From Bacteroidota bacterium (lineage in GTDB: Bacteria > Bacteroidota > Bacteroidia > UBA8524), in the NCBI GenBank assembly GCA_016124735.1, contig WGMZ01000019.1, forward strand, positions 90,487 to 154,486: a stretch of DNA of 64,000 bases, written 5' to 3'. A model generated the notes under the pieces. It searched no databases, was not told where the DNA came from, and saw nothing but the letters and a program-made list of their open reading frames with translations. A program made the position numbers and the translations under genes. Position 1 is the stretch's first letter. Every line of letters starts with the position of its first letter. This document shows positions 1 to 8,308 of the stretch, one piece after another.

Positions 1-1
1 A

Positions 2-196
2 AACATGGTGCACGACGATCACATGATTCATATTGTACTTCCCAGAGAAGACATTGCAAATATCGTTGGAACGGCCACAGAAACATTGATTCGACTCCTT
101 TCAGAATTCAATAAAGAAGGCTTAATTGAACTCAAGGGCAAACGCATCAAATTAATCGAGATGCGCAAACTGGAGAAAATCGCAGCCATGGCCTGA
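2..196 (+). CDS. fnr: Crp/Fnr-family regulator, C-terminal part (5' end outside window)
   Basis: Only the last 64 or so codons are present; the reading frame is open to the window edge, so the start lies upstream. The visible part is the winged helix-turn-helix of a Crp/Fnr protein: LPREDIANIVGTATETLIRL is the recognition helix region, followed by the wing EFNKEGLIELKGKRIKLI. The cyclic-nucleotide-like sensor domain, where any Fe-S cluster cysteines would be, is missing, so oxygen sensing is inferred from the neighbours: a Usp-like gene, ccoI and ccoS follow on the same strand, the usual company of the oxygen regulator in Bacteroidota. An Fnr-type box lies 4 bases past the stop codon. Confidence 0.85.
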   Translation, partial: NMVHDDHMIHIVLPREDIANIVGTATETLIRLLSEFNKEGLIELKGKRIKLIEMRKLEKIAAMA

Positions 197-200
197 TTAG

Positions 201-214
201 TTGATTAAAATCAT
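201..214. promoter_or_regulatory. Fnr-like binding site
   Basis: TTGATTAAAATCAT matches the FNR/Crp-like consensus TTGAT-N4-ATCAA at 9 of 10 positions. It lies just after the stop of the Fnr-family gene and upstream of the usp-ccoI-ccoS genes. Its centre (207.5) is about 55 bases upstream of the centre of a TAnnTTTG box, which would place it near -62 to the inferred transcription start, an activator (class I) distance. Binding is inferred. Confidence 0.6.
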
Positions 215-258
215 GTTTTCCTCTGACAGGTATCATTCATGTCGGAACTGGGTTCTTC

Positions 259-266
259 TACCTTTG
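259..266 (+). promoter_or_regulatory. Bacteroidota -7 promoter box
   Basis: TACCTTTG is a perfect TAnnTTTG box 19 bases before the GTG start at 286. A -33 TTTG element is not evident, which fits a promoter that depends on the activator site at 201-214. A 6-bp inverted repeat (TTGGCT/AGCCAA, 264-284) overlaps the box and the start region. Confidence 0.5.
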
Positions 267-285
267 GCTATTCAAATGAGCCAAG

Positions 286-1017
286 GTGAATAAGAAAGTA
301 CTGCTTCTTGTAAAAGATTTGAATAAGCTGAATGAGCAGATTGATGCCTTGTTGCATTTTTTCTCTGTTCATGATAAATTGATATTGGCTGTTTTCCAGG
401 AGGACTCCGAGGGCGACTGGCCCTTTCGGATGTACGATCTTGGATGGCCGGTTCTTCAAGAAGAAAACCTGATCAGAAAACTGCAACATAGTGGCTCGTT
501 AAAAAAGCGCAGCCGGGCGAAATGGATGGAAAGCAGCTCCTTTCTTGATATGGTTGTGATTCATAAGAACCTACTGGATGCATTCAGGGGGCAGGAAGAA
601 TTTGAAAATATTCTGGAAGAAATCCATTGTCCGATCTTTTTGATGGACGAAAATCAAACCCAATTCGACGAAATATTTTTCTCCTATAATGGAACCGGTG
701 CGTCGTTTAATTCAATCAAACATTTCACCTATCTTTTTCATCCTCATTTCAATAATTCCTTGCTCAATCTGGTCGTTAAGGTAAACGACAAAGCGCTGAA
801 TCTGGAAAACTGCGTATACGGGTATATCCGTTTGCATAAACGTCATTTTGCCATTTCCCGTTTATTTGAGGAAGACTACGACAGTGGCATTGAACGATTA
901 CTGGATCAAAGTCATAATCCCCTGGTCATTTGTGGAGGGGAAAGAAAGGCTAACTTGCATCAGTTTCTCCATTATTCGGACCATCGGCTGGAGCCGAGTT
1001 CCATGTTTTTAGTATGA
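286..1017 (+). CDS. Universal stress protein-like protein (divergent)
   Basis: Protein of 243 residues with a GTG start, overlapping ccoI by 4 bases (ATGA), hence translationally coupled. It opens with a hydrophobic strand (KKVLLLVKDL), has a middle segment ending IHCPIFLMDEN, and a second half ending NPLVICGGERKANLHQFLH, which resembles the tandem alpha/beta units of UspA proteins. The usual ATP-binding GxxGx9GS signature is not recognisable, so ATP binding is doubtful. In many Bacteroidota a Usp-like gene sits between fnr and ccoI, and position is the strongest argument here. No signal peptide; likely cytoplasmic. It may take part in microaerobic adaptation, but that is inference. Confidence 0.55.
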   Translation: MNKKVLLLVKDLNKLNEQIDALLHFFSVHDKLILAVFQEDSEGDWPFRMYDLGWPVLQEENLIRKLQHSGSLKKRSRAKWMESSSFLDMVVIHKNLLDAFRGQEEFENILEEIHCPIFLMDENQTQFDEIFFSYNGTGASFNSIKHFTYLFHPHFNNSLLNLVVKVNDKALNLENCVYGYIRLHKRHFAISRLFEEDYDSGIERLLDQSHNPLVICGGERKANLHQFLHYSDHRLEPSSMFLV

Positions 1018-3389
1018 AACAGGTAAAGGAATCAAATGTATGTTTCCATTGTGGTGATCCTTGCGGCTCGGATGCGCTAATGTATCAGGAACATTCTTTT
1101 TGTTGCGAAGGGTGCAAAACCGTTTATCAGCTTTTGGATGAAAATTCCATGTGCCGTTACTACGACCTGGATGAAAATGCAGGATTGAAGATGGACCATC
1201 CTTTGGCTGAAGGGAAATATGCGTTTCTTGATAACCCTGAGCTGAGTGCTTCTCTGTTTCGTTTCAAAAAGCCTGAAAAGGCAATGGTACAGTTTTTTAT
1301 TCCCGGAATGCATTGTGCAAGCTGCATTTGGCTCATCGAACGTCTGTATAAATTTTTGCCGGGGGTGCTGGAAAGCCGGGTCAACTTCGACCGGAAGGAG
1401 GTAGCTATTCAGTTCAATCCCGAAGAAGTTAGTATCCGGCAGGTGGTGGAAAAATTAAGCGCATTGGGATATGAACCTGCTTTAATTACGGGAAATGAAG
1501 AAAAGAAGGAGTACAAATCACTGTTGTATCGTTTGGGAGTGGCCGGATTCTGCACTGGAAATATTATGCTGTTCAGTTTCCCTGAGTACCTTGGGATGGA
1601 CCCGTCTTCTCAAGAAACGTTTTCTCCGGTATTTCAATGGTTGAATCTGAGCCTGTCGATTCCGGTAGTCTTTTTTTCTGCGCAGCCCTTTTTTGCAAAG
1701 GCATGGAAAGGACTAAAATACCACGATTTAAATATCGATTTCCCATTAGCCCTTGGAATTGCCACCTTGTTCATTCGGAGCCTGTTGGAAGTGAGCATGC
1801 ATTGGGGTCAGGGATTTTTTGATTCGTTATCGGCATTGGTTTTTTTCCTGTTGATCGGGCGTTGGCTGCAAGACAGGGCTTATGAGGCCATGTCATTCGA
1901 TCGGAATTTTAGGTCTTATTTCCCTATGGCGGTTGAAGTGCTGTCTAATGATGAGGAGGCCAGTCAATATCGAGCCATTGGCGAGCTAAAAGTGAGCGAA
2001 CGAATCCGGGTGAGAAATCAGGAGTTAATTCCTGCCGATGCAATACTGGAATCGGGTGCGGCCCAGATTGATTATAGTTTTGTGAATGGAGAAAGTGAGA
2101 TTGAATCGGCTCAGATTGGAGATGTTATTCATGCAGGCGGACGTCAGGTCGGGAGCTCTATTATCTTACAGGTCATGAGACCTGTTTCCGAGAGTTATTT
2201 AAGTGCATTATGGAATCAGCAGGATAAAAAGGAAGGCTCCGAATCCATTCGCAGCTTTTCCGATTGGGTGGGGCGATATTTTACAATTGCTCTTGTATTC
2301 ATTGCATTGGCTACACTGTTCTATTGGCTTCGCATTGATACCTATAAGGCATTCCATGCTTTTACCGCGGTTCTTATAGTGGCTTGTCCTTGTGTTCTGG
2401 TCGTGGCGGCTCCATTTGCCTTTGGTAATGCGATGCGATGGTTGGCTAAAAAGGGAATATTTCTCAAGAGTCCTGACACCGTGGAAAGAGTCGCACGGGT
2501 AAATGAAGTGGTTTTTGATAAAACCGGCACTCTGACCAAACAATCTGCCAGCCTGGAAGAAATTTTTAACGAATTAAATCGGGAAGAACAGGCTTGGATT
2601 GGAGGCCTTTGCGCACATTCTTCCCATCCCGTTTCAAGGATGTTACACCGCTATTTAGGCTTGGAAAGCCAGGTGAAAACTGAGAACTATAAAGAATTTC
2701 CGGGAAAGGGTATTGAAGCAAAATGGGGCGAAAATGTATGGAGAGTTGGGTCGGCTCATTGGATTCTTGACGGAATAAAAGACGAGAAAGAATCCGGGGT
2801 CTGTGTTTCAGTGAATGGGGTGTTAAAAGCCCGGTACCGTATTGACTGGCATTTCAGAGATGATTTGGATGGCTTATTTGCCAACTGGGACTTGCCCCGG
2901 TACTTATATAGCGGTGACCGCGATACCAGCAGGAGTGAATTATTGCGTTGGTTCCCGGAAGATCATCTTCATTTTAGGGTGAGCCCGGAAGAAAAATTGA
3001 AGGCGCTTCGCATGGATAGAGAGAGAGGCCAATATCCCATGATGGTAGGAGATGGGTTAAATGATGCCGGAGCATTAAAAGAAGCGTGGTTGGGAGTTTC
3101 CGTGACAGAAGATGTCCATGCATTCACCCCTGCCTGCGATGTGATCATGGTTGGAAAATCGATCTCGGAACTGCCTGGCTTTGTTCGGTTTTGTAAAAAT
3201 ACGCTGAAAACGGTGAAATTCAGCTTTCTATTCTCTTTGGTTTACAATTCCATTTGGATGAGTTTCGCGGTGAGGGGAGAGCTGCAACCGTTATTTGCCG
3301 CTTTATTAATGCCAATCAGCTCCGTGACCGTATTCGCATTGAACACAATCGGCATTCGTTATTTTGCAAGAAAGGAGCGTTTCCAATGA
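1014..3389 (+). CDS. ccoI: Copper-translocating P1B-type ATPase CcoI (cbb3 oxidase assembly)
   Basis: Protein of 791 residues. N-terminal cysteine-rich metal-binding region (CFHCGDPC at 10-17, CCEGC at 30-34), then an HMA domain with GMHCASC at 98-104, transmembrane helices, CPC metal site at 458-460, phosphorylation motif DKTGT with D502, an SHP motif typical of P1B ATPases, and the hinge GDGLND at 679-684. The extra N-terminal zinc-ribbon-like domain and the ccoS gene directly behind it identify the CcoI/FixI branch rather than housekeeping CopA. It moves copper across the inner membrane for maturation of the CcoN subunit of cbb3 cytochrome oxidase. Translation is coupled on both sides: ATGA overlap with the usp-like gene and with ccoS. 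The cco structural genes are not in the window. Confidence 0.92.
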   Translation: MKQVKESNVCFHCGDPCGSDALMYQEHSFCCEGCKTVYQLLDENSMCRYYDLDENAGLKMDHPLAEGKYAFLDNPELSASLFRFKKPEKAMVQFFIPGMHCASCIWLIERLYKFLPGVLESRVNFDRKEVAIQFNPEEVSIRQVVEKLSALGYEPALITGNEEKKEYKSLLYRLGVAGFCTGNIMLFSFPEYLGMDPSSQETFSPVFQWLNLSLSIPVVFFSAQPFFAKAWKGLKYHDLNIDFPLALGIATLFIRSLLEVSMHWGQGFFDSLSALVFFLLIGRWLQDRAYEAMSFDRNFRSYFPMAVEVLSNDEEASQYRAIGELKVSERIRVRNQELIPADAILESGAAQIDYSFVNGESEIESAQIGDVIHAGGRQVGSSIILQVMRPVSESYLSALWNQQDKKEGSESIRSFSDWVGRYFTIALVFIALATLFYWLRIDTYKAFHAFTAVLIVACPCVLVVAAPFAFGNAMRWLAKKGIFLKSPDTVERVARVNEVVFDKTGTLTKQSASLEEIFNELNREEQAWIGGLCAHSSHPVSRMLHRYLGLESQVKTENYKEFPGKGIEAKWGENVWRVGSAHWILDGIKDEKESGVCVSVNGVLKARYRIDWHFRDDLDGLFANWDLPRYLYSGDRDTSRSELLRWFPEDHLHFRVSPEEKLKALRMDRERGQYPMMVGDGLNDAGALKEAWLGVSVTEDVHAFTPACDVIMVGKSISELPGFVRFCKNTLKTVKFSFLFSLVYNSIWMSFAVRGELQPLFAALLMPISSVTVFALNTIGIRYFARKERFQ

Positions 3390-3556
3390 GCATTATTTTA
3401 CTTTTGATTGGCTGCAGCTTACTTATTGCAATTGGTTTTTTAATAGCATTTATCTGGTCCGTTAGAAGCGGCCAGGTGGAAGATACAAGCACCCCTGCCT
3501 ATCGAATTTTAGATGAAGACAAGCCGGTAGAGGATGATTCCGGAGAAGAGGAATGA
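3386..3556 (+). CDS. ccoS: Cytochrome oxidase maturation protein CcoS
   Basis: Small protein of 56 residues starting with the ATG that overlaps the ccoI stop (ATGA), with an AAAGGAG ribosome binding site at 3371-3377. A longer frame opens at 3254 inside ccoI, but the ATG at 3386 gives the family-typical protein: one N-terminal transmembrane helix (SIILLLIGCSLLIAIGFLIA), a short WSVRSGQ turn and an acidic tail. CcoS is needed for haem and copper insertion into CcoN in alphaproteobacteria; the exact role in Bacteroidota is not established. Confidence 0.88.
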   Translation: MSIILLLIGCSLLIAIGFLIAFIWSVRSGQVEDTSTPAYRILDEDKPVEDDSGEEE

Positions 3557-3586
3557 ATTGAACCGGGTCAGCATGCAAATGCACGC

Positions 3587-4369
3587 TTAATTTCCAGTAA
3601 AGGCCGGTTTACGTTTTTCATTGAAAGCCTTAACTCCTTCTTTATTGTCTTCCGAATTTCCTGCAATTTCCTGGCAATATGCTTCGTATTCGAGCATGGT
3701 ATTGAGGTCGGAATGGAAGGATTTATTCAGCATTTTTTTCATGAGAGCCACAGCCTTTGTTGGAGCGCTTGCATAGTAATCGGTGTATTCTTTTACTGCA
3801 GCGTCTAGGTCATCCTGAGCCACTACTTTGTTCACCATGCCCCACTCAAGGGCCTGTTGTGCTTTGACGCGTGTACCCATGGTCGACATTTCAAATGCTC
3901 TTGCAGAACCAATCAGTCGAGGTAGAAAATAAGAGGAGCCTGAATCCAGAACCAATCCTACGTTCACGAAAACCTCGATGAGGGTTGCATTTTCAGAAGC
4001 TATAATCAAGTCGCAGGCCAGGGCAAGAGAACATCCGGCGCCAGCGGCTACTCCATTTAATCGGCAGATGATGGGTTTTGGCATTTCACGCATCGAACGG
4101 ATGATAGGATTGTAACGCTTGTCCAGGGATTCTTTCAAGGAGCGTTTTTCTGTGGTAGCAATGGCCTTAAGATCTTGTCCGGAACAGAATGCCTTTCCGG
4201 CGCCGGTCAATACGATTGCCCGAACAGTTTCGTCTTTTTTAGCCATTTTCAACGCGTCTTGCAATTCGAAACTTTGGGCGTCATTAAAGGCGTTAAATAC
4301 ATCCGGACGATTCAGGGTAATTGTGGCAATGCCGCCTTCTACGGCATAGGTAATGCATTCAAAATTCAT
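3587..4369 (-). CDS. paaG: Enoyl-CoA hydratase/isomerase, PaaG type
   Basis: Protein of 260 residues with the complete crotonase fold. The oxyanion-hole segments are GAGKAFCSGQDL and NGVAAGAGCSLALACDLI, and the segment VGLVLDSGSSYFLPRLIG carries the aspartate typical of PaaG, the ring 1,2-epoxyphenylacetyl-CoA isomerase that makes the oxepin-CoA ring-opening substrate. paaB-C-D lie 14 kb away on the same strand, supporting phenylacetate catabolism. The gene overlaps the upstream membrane protein by 4 bases, an unusual partner, so it is probably cotranscribed with rpoN and that gene. A different crotonase (beta-oxidation hydratase) is the alternative. Confidence 0.78.
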   Translation of the reverse strand: MNFECITYAVEGGIATITLNRPDVFNAFNDAQSFELQDALKMAKKDETVRAIVLTGAGKAFCSGQDLKAIATTEKRSLKESLDKRYNPIIRSMREMPKPIICRLNGVAAGAGCSLALACDLIIASENATLIEVFVNVGLVLDSGSSYFLPRLIGSARAFEMSTMGTRVKAQQALEWGMVNKVVAQDDLDAAVKEYTDYYASAPTKAVALMKKMLNKSFHSDLNTMLEYEAYCQEIAGNSEDNKEGVKAFNEKRKPAFTGN

Positions 4370-4983
4370 AAACGTACAATCAGGTATATTAAAGTCAATC
4401 CTGACAGGAATCCCGTATAGATTTCCGTCAGATTATGCGAGTGCAAATATAGCCGTGCCCATATTACAATACCTGAGAAAAGGATCCAGCATGCAATGAT
4501 AGGACGGAGATCAAAAAAAGCATTTTCCTGCAGATAGATTAAAAGACCGAGGGTACCACCCAATCCGATTGAATGCAGACTAATTTTAAAACGCAGGTTA
4601 ACAATACTGGCCAACACAATAGATGCCGCGGTTCCAAGTAAATATCCTCTGACAATATGCGGAGCGCGGTAACCCAGTTTGTAGTTAAAGAGGTAAAATG
4701 TGAGGAGCACACAAATGGCAGAAATGAGCAAAGGTATCCGGCGGTCGCGTTTTTCCTGCATGTATACACTGATGTCGGTGCTCATGATTCGCTGCATAAA
4801 AAAGATGGCATTCAAAGGCAGGATGAAAGTACCCATGAGGATGATGAGCAAATAAATAAGTTGCGTCTTAGTTCCGAGGGCTACATGGTAAATACTATCA
4901 AAATCCAGAATAAACCAGGTGCCCAGCGTGATGAGCAACAAAGGATGAAATACAATGCTTATTGCTTTGGCGAGCTTTTCCAT
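4366..4983 (-). CDS. PAP2-like integral membrane protein
   Basis: Protein of 205 residues with about six predicted transmembrane helices. It starts with HPLLLITLGTW and ends with KISLHSIGLGG and ARLYLHSHNLTEIYTGFLSG, whose order resembles motifs 2 and 3 (SGH and SRxxxxxHxxxD) of PAP2 phosphatases, but with substitutions: glutamate replaces the usual aspartate of motif 3, and a classic motif 1 (KxxxxxxRP) is not seen. It may be a degenerate lipid phosphatase; activity is uncertain. It overlaps the rpoN stop by one base and paaG by four, forming a tight rpoN-PAP2-paaG set. Confidence 0.6.
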   Translation of the reverse strand: MEKLAKAISIVFHPLLLITLGTWFILDFDSIYHVALGTKTQLIYLLIILMGTFILPLNAIFFMQRIMSTDISVYMQEKRDRRIPLLISAICVLLTFYLFNYKLGYRAPHIVRGYLLGTAASIVLASIVNLRFKISLHSIGLGGTLGLLIYLQENAFFDLRPIIACWILFSGIVIWARLYLHSHNLTEIYTGFLSGLTLIYLIVRL

Positions 4984-6446
4984 TACAATTGTTTCCGCAA
5001 TCGCGCAACCGGAATATTCAGTTGTTCACGGTATTTCGCGACAGTTCGGCGTGCAATATTATAACCCTTGTCCTTCAGTATCTCCATCAGTTTTTCATCA
5101 GGTAGCGGTTTGGACTTGTCTTCCGCTTCAATTGCGTCGCGCAATATTTTCTTGACTTCTTTATTGGATACCTCTTCGCCGTCGGCTGTGGTAATTCCTT
5201 CGGAGAAGAAGAATTTCAGCGGGATGATGCCAAAATCTGTTTGAACATACTTACTATTCGCGACTCTTGAAATGGTTGATACATCCAGACCTACTTCATC
5301 TGCAATATCTTTCAGAATCATAGGTTTTAGTTTGGTTTCATCTCCATCTTCAAAGAACTCCCGTTGGTATTCAAGGATTGCTCTCATGGTGGTAAGCAAG
5401 GTGTTTTGTCTTTGCTTGATGCTATCGATGAACCATTTGGCCCCGTCCAGTTTTTGCTTGATGAATTGAACAGTCTCTTTTAATTCTTTGTTCTGCTTAT
5501 CGGATTTCTCGTAGGTTTTGAGGGTATCCATATAGGAACGCGATATTTTTAGTTCCGGCGCATTTCTGGAATTCAGCTGAATATCGAGGCCCTGATCTGT
5601 TTCAATGAGGATGAAGTCGGGTACAATATACTGACCCTTCATTGAAGTGGATGTTTCGCCCGGCTTGGGATTCAATTTTGTGATGAGCTGGATGGCTTCT
5701 CTCAGTTCGTCTTCGGTTACCTTCAGGGAACGCATCAATTTCTCGTAATGCTTCTTGGTGAAATCATCCATATAATCCTGAAGCAGTTTGAGAGCAAGGT
5801 CTACTTCCGGGTGCACATCACGGTCTTTTCTTTTCAGTTGAAGGATGAGGCATTCCTGTAAATCCCGGGCCCCGATTCCCGGAGGATCGAGTCTGTGAAT
5901 TTTATCCAACACCTTCTCGAGTTCTTCAACGGTGGTATTGACGTTTTGTGAAAAAGCAAGGTCATTGACAATTGCAGGCAATGGCCGACGCAGGTATCCA
6001 TCTTCATCGATGCTTCCCACAAGTTGCTCTGCAAGCGCTTCCTCATGAGCATCGTTTACAATGGCATTGATTTGTTCGAGCAGATTTTCATAAAAAGTAG
6101 ATGACATAGGAATTGGCATTTCCTTTTTGTCGTCTTCCCCTCCATCTTCATAAAGGTGAAATCCCTCGTTATCGTCGGCACCATCTGTATATTCGGAAAT
6201 GTCATAGAGATCATCTTTTTCGAATATATCGTCGTCGGTTTCTTCCGTTTCATCTTTGGTGTCGACGTCATCTGAATTGTACTCTCCTTCCTCTTCCTTT
6301 CCTGTTTCCAATGCAGGATTGTCTATCAGCTCCTGTTCAACTCTTTGCTCCAAATCCTGGGTAGTAAGTTGCAGTAACTTAATGAACTGTATCTGTTGAG
6401 GAGATAGCTTTTGTAATAATTTCTGACTAAGATTCTGTTTCAGCAT
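4983..6446 (-). CDS. rpoN: RNA polymerase sigma-54 factor RpoN
   Basis: Sigma-54, 487 residues from the ATG at 6446. The frame runs open 25 codons further, but family members begin at MLKQNLSQKLLQKLSPQQIQ, and the extension contains nothing conserved. Region I is the glutamine/leucine-rich activator-interaction segment (residues 1-50). Region II is a long acidic linker (about 55-120) rich in Asp and Glu. Region III carries the core-binding and DNA-binding domains and ends with the RpoN box ARRTVAKYRE at 465-474. Sigma-54 transcribes -24/-12 promoters with AAA+ activators. It is divergent from asnS, with promoter-like boxes for both in the 75-base gap. Confidence 0.95.
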   Translation of the reverse strand: MLKQNLSQKLLQKLSPQQIQFIKLLQLTTQDLEQRVEQELIDNPALETGKEEEGEYNSDDVDTKDETEETDDDIFEKDDLYDISEYTDGADDNEGFHLYEDGGEDDKKEMPIPMSSTFYENLLEQINAIVNDAHEEALAEQLVGSIDEDGYLRRPLPAIVNDLAFSQNVNTTVEELEKVLDKIHRLDPPGIGARDLQECLILQLKRKDRDVHPEVDLALKLLQDYMDDFTKKHYEKLMRSLKVTEDELREAIQLITKLNPKPGETSTSMKGQYIVPDFILIETDQGLDIQLNSRNAPELKISRSYMDTLKTYEKSDKQNKELKETVQFIKQKLDGAKWFIDSIKQRQNTLLTTMRAILEYQREFFEDGDETKLKPMILKDIADEVGLDVSTISRVANSKYVQTDFGIIPLKFFFSEGITTADGEEVSNKEVKKILRDAIEAEDKSKPLPDEKLMEILKDKGYNIARRTVAKYREQLNIPVARLRKQL

Positions 6447-6469
6447 CCCTGAAGGCCTCTTAAATGCTC

Positions 6470-6489
6470 CAAAAATAAATCTATTTTTG
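6470..6489. promoter_or_regulatory. Divergent -7 boxes for rpoN and asnS
   Basis: Two TAnnTTTG boxes with the same sequence, TATTTTTG, face away from each other: minus strand at 6477-6470 (toward rpoN, 23 bases from its ATG) and plus strand at 6482-6489 (toward asnS, 32 bases from its ATG). No clear -33 elements. asnS has a strong GGAGGAAA ribosome site at 6502-6509. Confidence 0.4.
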
Positions 6490-6521
6490 CCAAGATTTTT
6501 TGGAGGAAAGCAATATAGCAC

Positions 6522-8036
6522 ATGTACATTAAAGATTTAAGCCAATTTGAAGGACAGGAAATTACTCTGAAAGGATGGGTATCGAACAAGCGTGAAAGTA
6601 AAGGCTTGGTATTCTTGATTTTAAGAGATGGTACCGGGTTAGCTCAATGCATCCTGGATGCGAATAATGTAAATGAAGAAATCTTTAATAATGCCAGACG
6701 CTTAGGGATAGAAAGCTCTTTGAGCCTGAGTGGAAAGGTCGTGAAGGACGAACGTCAGATTGGTGGTTTTGAGGTGCAGGTAAATGGACTGGAGGTGTAC
6801 CAATACACTGAAAACTATCCTATTGCCAAGAAAGAGCATGGAGTCGATTTTCTGATGGATCATCGGCATTTGTGGTTGAGAAGCCAAAGGCAGTGGGCCA
6901 TTATGCGTATTCGGAATCAGATCATTTATTCCATTCATCGATTTTTCCAGGAGCGGGAATTTGTTCAAATGGATGCTCCTTTGTTTACCGGGAACGCCTG
7001 TGAAGGAACAACCAACCTTTTTGAAACCGAATTTTACGGTGAGCCAGCATATTTGTCGCAATCCGGACAGTTGTACGGAGAAGCCATGGCCATGGCCATG
7101 GGAAGGATTTATACATTTGGTCCCACTTTCCGTGCAGAGAAATCCAAAACACGCCGTCACCTATCTGAATTTTGGATGATTGAGCCGGAAATGGCTTTTT
7201 ACGACATCTTCGACAATATGGATCTGATAGAAGATTTTCTTCGCCATGTTACCCAAGAAGTGGTGCAGCATTGTGAAAGCGAATTGAAAGTGATTGGCCG
7301 GGATGTGGAGATGCTTAAAAAAGTGACTGCGCCCTTCCCGCGACTTACTTACGACGAGGCGGTTAGAATTATTAAAGGCGAACAGAATGTAGAAGGAAAA
7401 AATTCCATTCTGACTTTGGAAGATGATTTGGCCAAGGTAAAAGCGAGAATCATTAAGGTGCAGCAGGAGATTTCAGACCGCGAGCAGCGTATAGCGACAC
7501 CCGGAATGAAAAAAGGAGAAATTGCCTTTAATCAACGCAAGGTAGACGACCTGAAATCGGAGTTGAGAGATTTGGAGGAAGACGAGAGAAATATTCCGCA
7601 ATGGCTGGAATCCGCAAGAGGATTTGAATATGGAAATGATTTTGGGGGTTCGGATGAGACGGTATTAACCCGTTTATTCGAAGTGCCTATAATGGTATAC
7701 AATTGGCCGCATGCAGTAAAGGCCTTTTATTTAAAACGCGATCCTGAGAATGAACAATTTGCGCGTGGTGTTGATGTGCTGGCGCCGGAAGGGTATGGTG
7801 AAATTGTAGGCGGTGGCGAAAGAGAAACAGATCTGGAGAAGGTAAGGAATAAGATCATCGAGCACGAATTGCCGATGCATGAATTTGAATGGTACCTGGA
7901 TTTGAGAAGATTCGGTTCTGTGACACATAGTGGTTTCGGGCTTGGTTTAGAGCGCATGGTGGCCTGGATTTGCAAACTTCCACATGTCAGGGAAACCATT
8001 CCGTTCCCCCGGATGTACGGCAGGCTTTTTCCATAA
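6522..8036 (+). CDS. asnS: Asparaginyl-tRNA synthetase
   Basis: Class IIb synthetase of 504 residues. The N-terminal OB-fold anticodon-binding domain (EGQEITLKGWVSNKR) is followed by the catalytic domain with motif 2 (FRAEKSKTRRHLSEFWMIEPEM) and motif 3 (SGFGLGLERMVAWI) near the C-terminus. It charges tRNA-Asn. It is longer than the 466-residue E. coli enzyme because of a charged, heptad-like insertion at roughly residues 290-370 (AKVKARIIKVQQEISDREQR and following) between motifs 2 and 3. A single gene downstream of its own promoter, closed by the terminator at 8193. Confidence 0.95.
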   Translation: MYIKDLSQFEGQEITLKGWVSNKRESKGLVFLILRDGTGLAQCILDANNVNEEIFNNARRLGIESSLSLSGKVVKDERQIGGFEVQVNGLEVYQYTENYPIAKKEHGVDFLMDHRHLWLRSQRQWAIMRIRNQIIYSIHRFFQEREFVQMDAPLFTGNACEGTTNLFETEFYGEPAYLSQSGQLYGEAMAMAMGRIYTFGPTFRAEKSKTRRHLSEFWMIEPEMAFYDIFDNMDLIEDFLRHVTQEVVQHCESELKVIGRDVEMLKKVTAPFPRLTYDEAVRIIKGEQNVEGKNSILTLEDDLAKVKARIIKVQQEISDREQRIATPGMKKGEIAFNQRKVDDLKSELRDLEEDERNIPQWLESARGFEYGNDFGGSDETVLTRLFEVPIMVYNWPHAVKAFYLKRDPENEQFARGVDVLAPEGYGEIVGGGERETDLEKVRNKIIEHELPMHEFEWYLDLRRFGSVTHSGFGLGLERMVAWICKLPHVRETIPFPRMYGRLFP

Positions 8037-8192
8037 TTGGGAAGAAAGCCTCCCATAATGAGAGGGTTGCCGTATGTCAATTTGATGTAAATTTTCGATT
8101 TACTCAATATTATCGGAGAGGTTTGGTTATTGGCATGAAATTTCGTAACATTGACATAGGATTAGTAATTTTTGGTTCATAGTTGAGCGAAG

Positions 8193-8216
8193 GCGGATCG
8201 GAATCGATCCGCTTTT
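8193..8216 (+). terminator. Intrinsic terminator after asnS
   Basis: A perfect 8-bp stem, GCGGATCG / CGATCCGC, with the loop GAAT is followed by TTTT. It stands 157 bases after the asnS stop. Confidence 0.7.
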
Positions 8217-8308
8217 CGTCTTTATAGGCCTCCTATTTTCCACCTTCTGTGGAAATGTAAAATCCGCATCTCATGCATTATTCAGGTTCTTTGTCTTAAA
8301 CAAGACTC

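Noticed and set aside
4983..6521. Longer RpoN starting at 6521
   Set aside because: The extra 25 residues are unlike any RpoN N-terminus, and the frame would start next to the divergent asnS start codon and across its promoter box.
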